A stretch of DNA of 64,000 bases from Nocardioides humi (lineage in GTDB: Bacteria > Actinomycetota > Actinomycetes > Propionibacteriales > Nocardioidaceae). Shown piece after piece: positions 40,761 through 49,634 of this stretch (its first letter is position 1; every line of letters begins with the position of its first letter). The position numbers and the translations under genes are program-made. Location of the stretch: NCBI RefSeq assembly GCF_006494775.1, contig NZ_CP041146.1, positions 2,976,001 to 3,040,000 on the forward strand, given 5' to 3'. The notes below the pieces were generated by a model. That model was not told the DNA's origin. It searched no databases and saw only the letters and a program-made list of their open reading frames with translations.

Positions 40761-41681
40761 GATCGCGTCCAGCCGGGCGAGCGCATCGGGGCCGAGCTCG
40801 ATCCCGGCGGCCGCGACGTTCTGCTCGAGATGGTCGAGGCTGCCGGTGCCGGGGATGGCGAGGACGTGCGGTCCGCGGTGGAGCGTCCAGGCGAGGCGTA
40901 CCTGGGCGGGGGTGGCGCCGACCTGGTCGGCGATCTCGGCGATCACGCTCTCCCCGGTCCGGTCGACCTCGGCGCCGGGGACCGCGCCCGGCACGCCCGC
41001 ACCCATCGCGAAGAAGGGGACGAAGGCAACGCCGTGGCGGGCGCACAGGTCGAGGATGGTGTCGTCGGCCCGCTCGGTGAGTCCGTACCGGTTCTGGACG
41101 CAGACGATCGGGGTGAGCGCGAGCGCCTCGGTGAGCTGCTCGGCGGTGACATTGGAGACGCCGAGGTGCCGGATCAGCCCCACATCGCGGAGCTCCGCGA
41201 GGGCACCCAGGTGGTCGGCGATGGACCCCTCGTCCTTGCCGAGCCCCGCGCCCCAGCGCAGGTTGACGACGTCGAGCTGGTCGCGGCCGAGCTGGCGGAG
41301 GTTCTCCTCGACCTGCGTGCGGAGCTGGCCCGGCCGTGCGTACTCCTCGAACCCGCCGGCCCGGGAGCGGCTCGGGCCGACCTTGGTGACGATGACCAGG
41401 TCGTCGGCGTACGGCTGCAGCGCGGTGCTGATCAGCTCGTTGGACGATCGGGTCGGCAGGAAGTAGAACGCGGCGGTGTCGATGTGGTCGACGCCGAGCT
41501 CGACCGCGCGGCGGAGGACCGCGATCGCCGTCTCGCGGTCGCGGGGAGCGGGGTCCCACGGCATGCCGGTCAGGCGCATCGCGCCGAAGCCGAGGCGGTT
41601 GACCGTGCGGTCGCCGAGCTGCCAGGTGCCGGCAGCACCGGCGGCGGTCGTGGTCGGGTCTGGGGTCATCTCAGTGGTCAT
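40722..41681 (-). CDS. Aldo/keto reductase
   Basis: A 319-residue AKR. RTVNRLGFGAMRLTG, the catalytic Asp and Tyr in HIDTAAFYF (residues about 67-75), Lys in IVTKVGPS, VNLRWGAGLGKDEGS (Arg where most have His) and IRHLGVSNVTAEQL are the standard motifs; AIPGTGSLDHLEQNV at the end binds NADPH. It reduces carbonyl compounds. The C-terminal residues GPPMTARP are encoded by the tandem repeat. Start ATG 41681. Divergent from a LuxR-type gene at 41778. Confidence 0.92.
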   Translation of the reverse strand: MTTEMTPDPTTTAAGAAGTWQLGDRTVNRLGFGAMRLTGMPWDPAPRDRETAIAVLRRAVELGVDHIDTAAFYFLPTRSSNELISTALQPYADDLVIVTKVGPSRSRAGGFEEYARPGQLRTQVEENLRQLGRDQLDVVNLRWGAGLGKDEGSIADHLGALAELRDVGLIRHLGVSNVTAEQLTEALALTPIVCVQNRYGLTERADDTILDLCARHGVAFVPFFAMGAGVPGAVPGAEVDRTGESVIAEIADQVGATPAQVRLAWTLHRGPHVLAIPGTGSLDHLEQNVAAAGIELGPDALARLDAIGAHDGPPMTARP

Positions 41682-41777
41682 GCATCCAGCCTGCGGCGGC
41701 GTACGCCGGACGACGAGCCGATGGCAGCTTGCTGCCGACCCGTGTCCCCGGTGGGGCGGCGCGGGCAGAATCGAGTC

Positions 41778-42422
41778 ATGAGTGCTGCTCCGGCCGTCGT
41801 CGTGGTCAGGAACGAGGAGGAACTGATCGCGCGGGCCGGCCATCTGCTGGCGACCGCCTCGGACGTCGTCTTCGCCGCCGCCGACCTGCGGAGCTGGAGC
41901 GCGCTGCGGGGCACGACCGTGGGCGTCCAGCCGCCGGCGGAGGTTCGGCTGCGGAAGCTCTACCGGCCCCACGTCGTCCTCGACCCGGCCGCGGCGCGTC
42001 AGCTGCACGAGGCGTGCGAGCGCCACGGCGCCCAGGTCCGGATCACGCCCGACGAGCTCAGCGAGACCGTCATCCTCGACGGCCGGATGGCGATCATCGC
42101 CGGCGACGTCCGGCGGGGGCAGCGCAGCTACAGCGTGCTCACCCAGCCCGACGTCGTACAGGGGGTGCTCGCGCTCTTCGAGGTCGCCTGGCGGACCGCC
42201 ACCGACCTGGCGGTGTACGACGCGCAGATCGCCGAGGCCCGCCGAGTCGCGCCGCAGCTCCTCGACCTGCTCGGGCAGGGGATCAAGGACGAGACCGCCG
42301 CCCGGATGCTCGGCCTCGGCGTGCGCACCTACCGCCGCCGGGTGGCGGAGCTGATGGAGGCACTCGGCGCCGAGTCGCGCTTCCAGGCCGGCGTACGGGC
42401 GCGGGAGCTCGGGCTGGTCTGA
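41778..42422 (+). CDS. LuxR-type HTH regulator with an N-terminal TrmB/phospholipase D-like region
   Basis: A 214-residue protein. The N-terminal 130 residues (EEELIARAGHLLATASDVVF ... ELSETVILDGRMAIIAGDVR) resemble the effector part of TrmB-like regulators. The C-terminus is a LuxR HTH (LLDLLGQGIKDETAARMLGL, RTYRRRVAELMEALGAESRF), where the variant sequence RTYRRRVAELM replaces the usual STVKTHL. Regulators of this kind are common in actinobacteria. It probably regulates the divergent aldo/keto reductase. Confidence 0.82.
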   Translation: MSAAPAVVVVRNEEELIARAGHLLATASDVVFAAADLRSWSALRGTTVGVQPPAEVRLRKLYRPHVVLDPAAARQLHEACERHGAQVRITPDELSETVILDGRMAIIAGDVRRGQRSYSVLTQPDVVQGVLALFEVAWRTATDLAVYDAQIAEARRVAPQLLDLLGQGIKDETAARMLGLGVRTYRRRVAELMEALGAESRFQAGVRARELGLV

Positions 42423-42498
42423 ACGCCCCGACCGATGAATCCTCTGCGCCGCGCGGGTCTGCACCTGCCGAGGACCGAGCTCACGGGAGGCTGACGCC

Positions 42499-43062
42499 GT
42501 GCGGAGACTGACCTTCGGGATGAACATGAGCCTGGACGGCTACATCGCCGCGCCCGGCGACGACCTCGGCTGGAGCGCGCCGGGCGACGAGCTGTTCCAA
42601 TGGTGGTCCGACCGGGTCGGAGCGACGGGCCTGGCGCTGTACGGGCGCCGGCTGTGGGAGACGATGAGCTCCCACTGGCCCACCGCCGACCAGCAGCCCG
42701 GCGCCACCCCCGCGCACATCGAGTACGCCCGCCGCTGGCGGGGCATGCCGAAGGTCGTCTTCTCCTCGACGATCGGCGCCGTCGACGGGAACGCCCGCCT
42801 GGTCACCGGCGACGCGGTCACCGAGATCACCCGCCTCAAGGCCGAGGACGGCGGCCCCATGGACATCGCCGGCGCCACTCTCGCCGCCGCGGCCATGCGG
42901 GCCGGCCTGATCGACGAGTACGCGATCGTCACCCACCCGGTCCTGGTCGGCGGCGGCACGCCGTTCTTCACGGCCCTGGACAGCTGGGTGAGCCTCGACC
43001 TGGTCGAGACCCGGGCCTTTCCCGACGGCGTACTGCTGACGAGGTACGAGACCAGGCGCTGA
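42499..43062 (+). CDS. Dihydrofolate reductase family protein (RibD C-terminal-like)
   Basis: A 187-residue YwjB/RibD_C-like protein: LTFGMNMSLDGYIAAPGDDL, LYGRRLWETMSSHWPTADQQ, PKVVFSSTIGAVDGNARLVT, DIAGATLAAAAMRAGLIDEY and HPVLVGGGTPFF. It has the DHFR fold and may reduce a folate- or flavin-like compound; the natural substrate is unknown. It starts with a GTG 76 bp after the LuxR-type gene and may be cotranscribed. Confidence 0.87.
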   Translation: MRRLTFGMNMSLDGYIAAPGDDLGWSAPGDELFQWWSDRVGATGLALYGRRLWETMSSHWPTADQQPGATPAHIEYARRWRGMPKVVFSSTIGAVDGNARLVTGDAVTEITRLKAEDGGPMDIAGATLAAAAMRAGLIDEYAIVTHPVLVGGGTPFFTALDSWVSLDLVETRAFPDGVLLTRYETRR

Positions 43063-43098
43063 GCGCCTCCCCCGTCGGATCGGCGCCGTGCGTGCCGC

Positions 43099-45780
43099 TC
43101 AGTGCGCCATGTCGACGAACCGGCTGTAGTGACCCTGGAAGGCGACGACGATGTCGCGGGTCGCGCCGTTGCGGTGCTTGGCGACGATCAGGTCGGCCTC
43201 GCCGGGGCGGGTCGACTCCTTCTCGTAGACGTCGTCACGGTGCAAAAGAATAACCATGTCAGCATCTTGTTCGATGCTGTTATGGAGTGCTATTCCATTT
43301 GCCACAAAATTATGGACGCCCAATACGGTGGCGTCGAATACGGGCATTTCGCCCACTAATTCAACGGAACGAATCTCGTCCCAGTAAATATCGTTGGTCG
43401 CCATCAGCGCCAGGTCGCTGTCCCCGAGGATCGACGCGATCCGGAAGAGCTTCTGCCGCCCCGGCGCGGTTCTCGTCATGGTCGCGGCCGAGCCGAACTC
43501 ACGCATCAGTTCCCTCACTGCGACGGGATCCGCCGACATCGTCTGCCGAACGTCGTCCCACACACGGGCTGGAATGCGGTCGGCGCCTGGCTGCGGCCTG
43601 ACGGTCCGCAGGAACTCCGCCAGCACCAGGCCAGCATCCTCACGCGACCCGGAAGCGCCGATATCATCCAAGAAGCGCAGTTGATTCTCGGCTCCGCTCA
43701 CATGAACCTGATAGCAGATCCTGTATTCGCCCTTCCGATATCCACGCACCTGCGCGAACACGTTGAATCGGGCAAGGAGCCGGGCCACGTCGTCGGCAAG
43801 TCGCCGACTGGTCGATCCGTAGTAGATCGCACCACGTCTGTCCGCCTCCGACAGGTGGATGCAGCCATCAGTCGCCCAGATGCTCCGCAGGAACAGCGCG
43901 ACCTGCTCCTTGGGGAGGGAGAAGACCCAGTCGGGAACGAACTTCTCGTGGCTACGCAGGCCGAAAAGGCCCATCTCGTCGAGCCACTCGGCGATCGGAT
44001 TCCGTTTCCCGTGCGTCAGTCGATAGGGCGCCGGCAACCGGAGGGTCGTCACGCGCGCAGCGGGGTACTCGTCGCGAATCGCCTCGATGCCGAACAGCTG
44101 CCGCGCTGCCCAGGCGACGGTCTGCAGGTTGTGCTCGTCGACCGACGCGTACCGGATCGGCTGGCGCTTCACGAAGGACCCGTCGCCGATCATGTGCCCG
44201 AGCAGCACGATCTCGTTGGGATCCCGCGGCGCGATCTCCAGCGGTGGCGGCACGTGCCGGATCGCACCGACCCGGCTGCCGACCTCGAGCTCGGCCAGAG
44301 GCATCCAGCCGTCGTACGTCAGGAACGGGTGGTTGCCCGTCGCCTTGACCCGGCGCCCGGAGGCGAGCGTCACCTCGTAGACCGGCTTCGTGCCGCTCGG
44401 GAAGGCGTGGGTCAGCGTGCGGGGGACGAGCTTGAGGCGGTCGTCCAGGGCCCAGACCGGGATGTCGCGGACGTCGCCGTCCATCAGCTCGCCCAGGGTG
44501 ATCTCGGCATTGGTGTCGGCGCGCATGAGGCGGGTGTCCGCGGTCAAGCAGCCCGACTCGCGCAGGTCGCTCATGGCCGGGCGCTTGTCGGCGCGCTGCT
44601 CGGGCCCGCGGTTGAGCTGGGAGAGGGCGATGATCGGGATCTCGAGCTCCTTGGCGAGGAGCTTCATCTGGCGGGAGAACTCCGAGACCTCGAGCTGGCG
44701 GGACTCGACCTTCTTGCCCGACGACATCAGCTGGAGGTAGTCGATGACCATCAGCTTGAGGTCGTGCTTCTGCTTGAGCCGGCGCGCCTTGGCGCGGATC
44801 TCGGTCATCGTCATGTTGGGGGAGTCGTCGACGAACATCGGCGCCGCCGAGACCTTCGCGACGTGGCGGGCCAGGCGGTCCCACTCCTCGGTGCCCATCT
44901 TGCCGTTGCGGATGTGGTTGAGCGGGATCCGGGCCTCGGCCGAGAGGAGGCGCATGACGATCTCGGCGCGGGTCATCTCCAGGCTGAAGAAGGCGCTGGT
45001 CAGGTTGTGTCCCACGGAGGCGGCGCGGCAGAAATCGAGAGCCAGCGTTGATTTGCCCATGGCGGGCCGGGCGGCGACGACGATCATCTGGCCGGCGTGC
45101 AGGCCGTTGGTCAGCTCGTCGAGGTCGGCGAAACCGGTGGGGACGCCGTAGATGCCGGCCTCGCGGTTCTCGATCGCCTCGATCTCGTCGAGGACGCCGT
45201 CCATGATGTCGCTCAGGGGGGCGTAGTCCTCGGACTTGTTGCGGTCAGTGACCTTGTAGATCTCGGACTGGGCCTCGTTGACGATGCCCTCGACCTCGCC
45301 CTCGCCGGCGTAGCTGATCTGGACGATCTTGGTGCCGGCGTTGACCAGGCGCCGCAGGATCGCCTTCTCGTAGACGATCTCGGCGTAGAAGCCGGCGTTG
45401 GCGGCGATCGGGACGTTGGCGGCGAGGGTGTGGAGGTACGGCGCGCCGCCGATCTTCTGCAGCTGGCCACGCCGTTGCAGCTCGCCGGCGACGGTGACCA
45501 TGTCGGCCGGCTCGCCGCGGCTGTAGAGGTCGAGGATCGCCTCGTGGATCTCCTCGTGGGCCGGACGGTAGTAGTCGGCGCCGCGGAGCACCTCGACGAC
45601 GTCGGCGATGGCGTCCTTGGAGATCATCATCGCGCCGAGCACGGACTGCTCGGCGGCCATGTCCTGGGGCGGGGTGCGGCCGCCGCTGGGCGCCTCGCCG
45701 GGGGCGTACGGCGCCGGGCCGTCGCCCCACTGGCCGGACGGCTCGGCGGTCCAGGCGGGCGGGTCGTCCGTGAGGCTCAC
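43099..45780 (-). CDS. dnaB: Replicative DNA helicase DnaB containing an intein
   Basis: The precursor is 893 residues from the GTG at 45780 (AGGAGGTGGGAGG upstream). The N-terminal helicase domain has PPQDMAAEQSVLGAMMISKD, and the RecA-like domain has Walker A VVAARPAMGKSTLALDF (about 240), SAFFSLEM and LMVIDYLQLM. After RESG the protein is interrupted by an intein (residues 411-834); the helicase resumes at SIEQDADMVILLHRDDVY and ends QGHYSRFVDMAH. Spliced DnaB would be 469 residues, normal for the family. DnaB unwinds DNA at the replication fork. It lies downstream of the rpsF-rplI block, as in other actinobacteria. Confidence 0.96.
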   Translation of the reverse strand: MSLTDDPPAWTAEPSGQWGDGPAPYAPGEAPSGGRTPPQDMAAEQSVLGAMMISKDAIADVVEVLRGADYYRPAHEEIHEAILDLYSRGEPADMVTVAGELQRRGQLQKIGGAPYLHTLAANVPIAANAGFYAEIVYEKAILRRLVNAGTKIVQISYAGEGEVEGIVNEAQSEIYKVTDRNKSEDYAPLSDIMDGVLDEIEAIENREAGIYGVPTGFADLDELTNGLHAGQMIVVAARPAMGKSTLALDFCRAASVGHNLTSAFFSLEMTRAEIVMRLLSAEARIPLNHIRNGKMGTEEWDRLARHVAKVSAAPMFVDDSPNMTMTEIRAKARRLKQKHDLKLMVIDYLQLMSSGKKVESRQLEVSEFSRQMKLLAKELEIPIIALSQLNRGPEQRADKRPAMSDLRESGCLTADTRLMRADTNAEITLGELMDGDVRDIPVWALDDRLKLVPRTLTHAFPSGTKPVYEVTLASGRRVKATGNHPFLTYDGWMPLAELEVGSRVGAIRHVPPPLEIAPRDPNEIVLLGHMIGDGSFVKRQPIRYASVDEHNLQTVAWAARQLFGIEAIRDEYPAARVTTLRLPAPYRLTHGKRNPIAEWLDEMGLFGLRSHEKFVPDWVFSLPKEQVALFLRSIWATDGCIHLSEADRRGAIYYGSTSRRLADDVARLLARFNVFAQVRGYRKGEYRICYQVHVSGAENQLRFLDDIGASGSREDAGLVLAEFLRTVRPQPGADRIPARVWDDVRQTMSADPVAVRELMREFGSAATMTRTAPGRQKLFRIASILGDSDLALMATNDIYWDEIRSVELVGEMPVFDATVLGVHNFVANGIALHNSIEQDADMVILLHRDDVYEKESTRPGEADLIVAKHRNGATRDIVVAFQGHYSRFVDMAH
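43279..44550 (-). mobile_element. Intein with LAGLIDADG homing endonuclease in DnaB
   Basis: The 424 residues from Cys1 (CLTADTRLMRADT) to the end GVHNFVANGIALHN before Ser+1. Splicing block A is the first segment, block B is ATGNHPFLTYDGW, and blocks F and G are MPVFDATVLGVHNFVANG and HN. Two endonuclease blocks are seen: LLGHMIGDGS and FLRSIWATDGC, with acidic residues kept, so homing activity may remain. The insertion point between RESG and SIEQ is the same site as in the Synechocystis DnaB intein. The C-terminal part is markedly AT-richer than its host gene. Confidence 0.95.
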
Positions 45781-46223
45781 GGTCCTCCCACCTCCTGGTC
45801 TCGTCTGCTCGGGCCGTACGGTGACCAGCGTGCCGACCGGGTCCGACACAATCGGCGGGCACGTCAGCTGTGAAGGGCACCGGTGCGGCAACCTACGGGC
45901 CGGGGGCGGCCCACCGAAAGCCCGATATCCACAAGGGTTGGGGATAACCCGGGGCAGGGCGTGGACGACACGCGGGCATGGTGTGCACGGGGTGGGGAGG
46001 AAGCTGTGGAGATGAAGCAGGATGAGGCGGTCAAACGCCCGCTGACCTGCGGAAACGTCCCCTCACACCTGTGGACGGCAAAAACTGTGGGTGTGATCCC
46101 GTTCACCTTCCGGTCACCGGGCGGTCGAGCCGGGTCCGCCACGGTGACTCCCCCAGTACCACACCACCGCCCCCTGTTTCCACAAGACGACCCCACTTAT
46201 CCACCGGCTCTCGGAGACGCGCG
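45781..46223. other. 443-bp intergenic region with clustered DnaA-box-like sequences
   Basis: No convincing gene. It contains ATATCCACA (45925-45933), TGGGGATAA (45939-45947, minus-strand TTATCCCCA) and TTATCCACC (46197-46205), each 8 of 9 to the DnaA box TTATCCACA, plus weaker CTGTGGAGA, CCTGTGGAC, ACTGTGGGT and TTTCCACAA near 46002, 46071, 46085 and 46178. The base composition is lower in GC than the flanks. It lies between divergent dnaB and MATE genes. Promoters for both, DnaA control of dnaB, or an origin-linked site are possible. Confidence 0.45.
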
Positions 46224-47582
46224 GTGAAAACGTCCCGAGCCCTCGACCGCGAGATCGCGCGGCTGGCGTTCCCCGCCTTCCTCGCCCTCGTCGCCGAGCC
46301 GCTGTTCCTGCTCGGCGACGCTGCCGTCGTCGGCCACCTCGGCACCCCGGAGCTCGCCGGTCTCGGCATCGCCGGCACCGTCATCACGACCGTTGTCGGC
46401 CTGTGCATCTTCCTCGCCTACGGCACCACCGCCGGCGTGGCCCGCCAGATCGGCGCGGGCCACCGCGCCGACGCCCTCGCCCAGGGGCTCGACGGGCTGT
46501 GGCTGGCGGTCCTCATCGGCATCCCCGCGACCCTGCTCACGGCCCTCGGCGCCGACCCCCTCGTCGCCGTGTTCGGGGCGTCCCCGGACGTCGTGGAGCC
46601 CGCGACGACGTACCTCCGGGTCGCCGCCCTCGGCCTCGTCCCGCTCCTGCTCATCCTGGCCGGCACCGGCGTGCTCCGCGGCCTCCAGGACACCCGGACG
46701 CCGCTCGTGGTGGCCGTGGCCGGCAATATCGCCAACCTGGTCCTCAACATCGCCCTCGTGTACGGCGCCGGGCCGGTCCCGCGCCTGGAGATCGCCGGCT
46801 CGGCGCTGGGCTCGGTGCTCGCGCAGACCGGGATGGCGGTCGCGCTGGTGCTGGTCGTGGTGCGCGCCGCCCGCCGCGAGGGCGCCACCCTGCGCCCGCA
46901 GCTGCCGGGCGTGCGCGCGGCGGCCCGCGCCGGCGTACCCCTCATCGTGCGGACCCTCACCCTGCGCGCCTCGCTACTGGTCACGACGTACGCCGTCGTG
47001 CTGACCGCGACCTCCGACCACCGCGCGGGCGGGGCCGGCAGCGCCGCGGTCCCGGTCGCGACGCACCAGCTCGCGATGACCCTGTGGGGCTTCCTCGCCT
47101 ACGTGCTCGACGCGATCGCCATCGCGGCGCAGGCGATCACCGGCCGCTACCTCGGCGCGGGCGACGTCGCCGGCACCCGCGCCGTCACCGGCCGGATGGT
47201 CGGCTGGGGCGTGGTCAGCGGCGTGGTGACCGGGCTGCTGCTGGCGGCGGCGAGCCCGTGGCTGGGCGCGCTGTTCACCCCCGACGCCGGCGTGCGCGAC
47301 GCGCTGGTGCCGGTGCTGCTGGTGGCCGCGGCCGCCCAGCCGGTGGCCGGGGTGGTGTTCGTGCTCGACGGCGTGCTCATCGGCGCCGGCGACGGCCGCT
47401 ACCTGGCCTGGGCCGGGGTGGCGGTGCTCGCGGGCTACGCTCCCGTCGTGCTGCTGACGAGTGGGCTGGGCGCGGGGCTGCCCTGGCTGTGGGTCATGTT
47501 CTCCGTGGTGTTCATGGGCGGCCGCCTGATCACCCTGGTGCACCGCTCGCGGGGCGACGCGTGGCTGGTGGCCGGGGCGTGA
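46224..47582 (+). CDS. MATE family efflux transporter
   Basis: A 452-residue membrane protein with 12 helices in two similar halves, as in the DinF/NorM class: EIARLAFPAFLALVAEPLFL and DAAVVGHLGTPELAGLGIAG in helix 1-2, GVLRGLQDTRTPLVVAVAGN in the loop after helix 5-6, and HQLAMTLWGFLAYVLDAIAI in the second half. It exports drugs or metabolites by Na+ or H+ exchange. The GTG at 46224 is used; its stop overlaps the next gene by 4 bp. Confidence 0.92.
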   Translation: MKTSRALDREIARLAFPAFLALVAEPLFLLGDAAVVGHLGTPELAGLGIAGTVITTVVGLCIFLAYGTTAGVARQIGAGHRADALAQGLDGLWLAVLIGIPATLLTALGADPLVAVFGASPDVVEPATTYLRVAALGLVPLLLILAGTGVLRGLQDTRTPLVVAVAGNIANLVLNIALVYGAGPVPRLEIAGSALGSVLAQTGMAVALVLVVVRAARREGATLRPQLPGVRAAARAGVPLIVRTLTLRASLLVTTYAVVLTATSDHRAGGAGSAAVPVATHQLAMTLWGFLAYVLDAIAIAAQAITGRYLGAGDVAGTRAVTGRMVGWGVVSGVVTGLLLAAASPWLGALFTPDAGVRDALVPVLLVAAAAQPVAGVVFVLDGVLIGAGDGRYLAWAGVAVLAGYAPVVLLTSGLGAGLPWLWVMFSVVFMGGRLITLVHRSRGDAWLVAGA

Positions 47583-48127
47583 AGCCGCTCTACTGGATCG
47601 CGATCGGCCTGGCCGTCGTCGTCTTCACCGCCGCGCCCGACGACAAGGTCGACGTGGCCGAGGTGCTCGGCTGCCTGCTGGTGCTCATCGGCTGGATCCG
47701 GCTGGCCAGGGCGGCGCCGGACATCCGGCTGCGCCTCACCCTGGGCTACCTCGCGGTGCTCGCCCTGGCCGTCGCGATCGCCCTCAGCCCGCCGGCCGCG
47801 CGGGACTGGCTGGACGACGCCGACCCGGCGGTCGTCTGGGCGTCGTCGCTGCCGGCCCTCGGCTTCCAGGCCACGCTGTGCCACGCGCTCGGCACCCGCG
47901 CCCGCGCGGCCGGGGCCCGCAGCGGCTGGTGGTGGTTCCTCGCCGAGGCCGCGATCCTCGTCGCCGTCGTCGCCAACGTCCTGTACGACGGCGCCGGCTG
48001 GCGCTGGCTCTACGGGATCGGCACCGTCGGGCTGGCCGGCGTCCTGCTCGTGATCCTGCTCTGCGCGCTCCAGGGCTCGGCCCCGTGGGCCGGGGCCGAG
48101 CCCGCGGCGGACGACGTCAGCCCTTGA
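47579..48127 (+). CDS. Hypothetical membrane protein downstream of MATE
   Basis: A 182-residue protein with five or six hydrophobic segments (PLYWIAIGLAVVVFTAAP, VLGCLLVLIGWIRLARA, LTLGYLAVLALAVAIALS, WWWFLAEAAILVAVVANVLY, LYGIGTVGLAGVLLVILLCA). No family was recognised. It is translationally coupled to the MATE gene (GTGA overlap), so it may support it. The last 11 bp overlap the convergent lipoprotein gene. Confidence 0.75.
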   Translation: MKPLYWIAIGLAVVVFTAAPDDKVDVAEVLGCLLVLIGWIRLARAAPDIRLRLTLGYLAVLALAVAIALSPPAARDWLDDADPAVVWASSLPALGFQATLCHALGTRARAAGARSGWWWFLAEAAILVAVVANVLYDGAGWRWLYGIGTVGLAGVLLVILLCALQGSAPWAGAEPAADDVSP

Positions 48128-48743
48128 CGGCGACGAGCAGCTTCTCGGCGAGGCCGACCGTCTGGTTGAGCGGGTCGCCCTCGTACTGCACACCGTCCTC
48201 GTAGTCGAGCTCGATCTGCAGCAGCACCGCATCGGCGCAGGCGCGCAGCTCGCCCTCGAAGTCCGGCGGGTTGCTGACCTTCCACCAGCCGCCGGTGGCG
48301 CCCGCGATGTCGTTGGCCGGCTCGACGATGCCGTCGTCGTCGGTGGGCTGCGGGCAGCCGAAGGAGCCCTGGGTGAAGTCCTCGGGGCCGGTGAGCTTCA
48401 CGGTGACCTCGGCGAGCTCGGGGGCCTCGAACGAGCAGTCGTCGCTGGTCCAGGCCAGGCCGTTCTCGCTGGTGTCGTCGCCGCCGACCTCGGGGGCGCC
48501 GAAGGTCATGCCGTAGGCCTCCGCGAGGTCGTCGGCGGTCACCACGTCGCAGGCGGCCGGCAGGCCGGCGGCGGCCGTCGTCGACGGCTCGGTCGGAGCG
48601 GTGGTCTCGGGCGTCGAGGCCGTCTCGGTGGGGGACGGGGTGGGCGTGGGCGTCTCGTCCACGGGCTGGTCGTCGTCGCCGCAGGCCGCCAGCACCGGGG
48701 TCAGCAGCAGGAGGGCAGCAGGCCAGAACCGTCGTACGCGCAT
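48117..48743 (-). CDS. Lipoprotein with a Thr/Pro-rich linker
   Basis: A 208-residue lipoprotein: signal peptide RFWPAALLLLTPVLAACGDD (lipobox LAAC, Cys21), a linker of about 35 residues rich in Thr, Pro and Ser, then a globular domain with four Cys (LPAACDVVTADDLAEAYGMT, WTSDDCSFEAP, GSFGCPQPTDD, LRACADAVLL) resembling DUF3558-type surface lipoproteins. Function is unknown. It is a single gene between the MATE operon and rplI. Confidence 0.8.
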   Translation of the reverse strand: MRVRRFWPAALLLLTPVLAACGDDDQPVDETPTPTPSPTETASTPETTAPTEPSTTAAAGLPAACDVVTADDLAEAYGMTFGAPEVGGDDTSENGLAWTSDDCSFEAPELAEVTVKLTGPEDFTQGSFGCPQPTDDDGIVEPANDIAGATGGWWKVSNPPDFEGELRACADAVLLQIELDYEDGVQYEGDPLNQTVGLAEKLLVAVKG

Positions 48744-48844
48744 CGGGGAAGCTCCTGGGGTATCGGGGAAGGAAGGAGTGGGTCAAAAGTAACGGCGTGG
48801 CCGGGCCCCGAGGGCCCGGCCACGCCGTGGATGCGTCAGTTGCG

Positions 48845-49291
48845 TCAGCTCGGGATGACGTTGAGCGCCACCGCGGCGGACACGTCGTCGTGGAGCTTGA
48901 CCGACACCGCGTGGTTGCCCAGCGACTTGATCGGGTTGCCGAGCACGATGGTCCGCTTGTCGATCGCCTCGCCGGCGGCCTCGCCGAGCGCGGCGGCGAT
49001 GTCGGCGGGGGTGACCGCGCCGAACAGACGGCCGCCCTGGCCGGCCTTCACCTTGACGTCGACCGGCGAGCCCTCGAGCTTCGCCTTCAGCTCGGCGGCG
49101 TGGTTCTCGTCGCGGACCGCGCGGGCGGCGCGGGCGGACTTGATCGAGTCGGCCTGCGCCTGGGCGCCCTTGGTCCAGCGGATCGCGAAGCCGCGCGGGA
49201 TGAGGTAGTTGCGGCCGTAGCCGTCCTTGACCTCCACCACGTCGCCAGCAGCGCCGAGGTTCTCGACCTCCTGGGTCAGGATGATCTTCAT
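48845..49291 (-). CDS. rplI: 50S ribosomal protein L9
   Basis: A 148-residue L9. The N-terminal domain [36 protein letters not shown] has the family signature, followed by the long connecting helix and the C-terminal domain ([33 protein letters not shown]). It binds 23S rRNA at the base of the L1 stalk. Last gene of the rpsF-ssb-rpsR-rplI operon, with a GGAGAG ribosome site. Confidence 0.98.
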   Translation of the reverse strand: MKIILTQEVENLGAAGDVVEVKDGYGRNYLIPRGFAIRWTKGAQAQADSIKSARAARAVRDENHAAELKAKLEGSPVDVKVKAGQGGRLFGAVTPADIAAALGEAAGEAIDKRTIVLGNPIKSLGNHAVSVKLHDDVSAAVALNVIPS

Positions 49292-49318
49292 GGGTTCAGC
49301 TCTCCTTCTCGACTCTGC

Positions 49319-49555
49319 TCAGCGGCCGCTGGAGGTGTAGGGCAGCAGCGCGACCTCACGGGCGTTCTTCACCGCGATCGCGACGTCCCGCTGGTGCTGG
49401 ACGCAGTTGCCGGTCACCCGACGGGCGCGGATCTTGCCGCGGTCGGAGATGAACTTCTTCAGAAGGGCGGTGTCCTTGTAGTCGACACCGGTGGCCTTCT
49501 CCTTGCAGAACTGGCAAACCTTCTTCTTCGGCTTGCGGACGACTGCCTTCGCCAT
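49319..49555 (-). CDS. rpsR: 30S ribosomal protein S18
   Basis: A 78-residue S18 with the signature [20 protein letters not shown] and [20 protein letters not shown]. The N-terminal CQFCKE with the later Cys and His suggests the zinc-binding (C+) form; actinobacteria often carry a second, zinc-independent S18 elsewhere. S18 pairs with S6 on the 16S rRNA platform. Between ssb (79 bp) and rplI (27 bp). Confidence 0.98.
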   Translation of the reverse strand: MAKAVVRKPKKKVCQFCKEKATGVDYKDTALLKKFISDRGKIRARRVTGNCVQHQRDVAIAVKNAREVALLPYTSSGR

Positions 49556-49634
49556 TGTGGTGCTCCTCCTCAGAGCCCGGCCGCGCCAGTCAAGCGGCGG
49601 CCGGAATGGTTGATGTGTTGTTGCCTAGGCGGTG

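Noticed and set aside
43279..44550. Intein as a sign of a broken dnaB
   Set aside because: Cys1, the HN-Ser+1 junction and the splicing blocks are intact, so normal DnaB should be restored by splicing.
45781..46223. Chromosomal origin of replication
   Set aside because: DnaA-like boxes are imperfect and dnaA, dnaN and rpmH are not in the window; only a DnaA-related site is suggested.
45883..46227. A 114-residue open frame in the dnaB-MATE gap
   Set aside because: No recognisable protein features, no good ribosome site, and it runs through the DnaA-box-like cluster.
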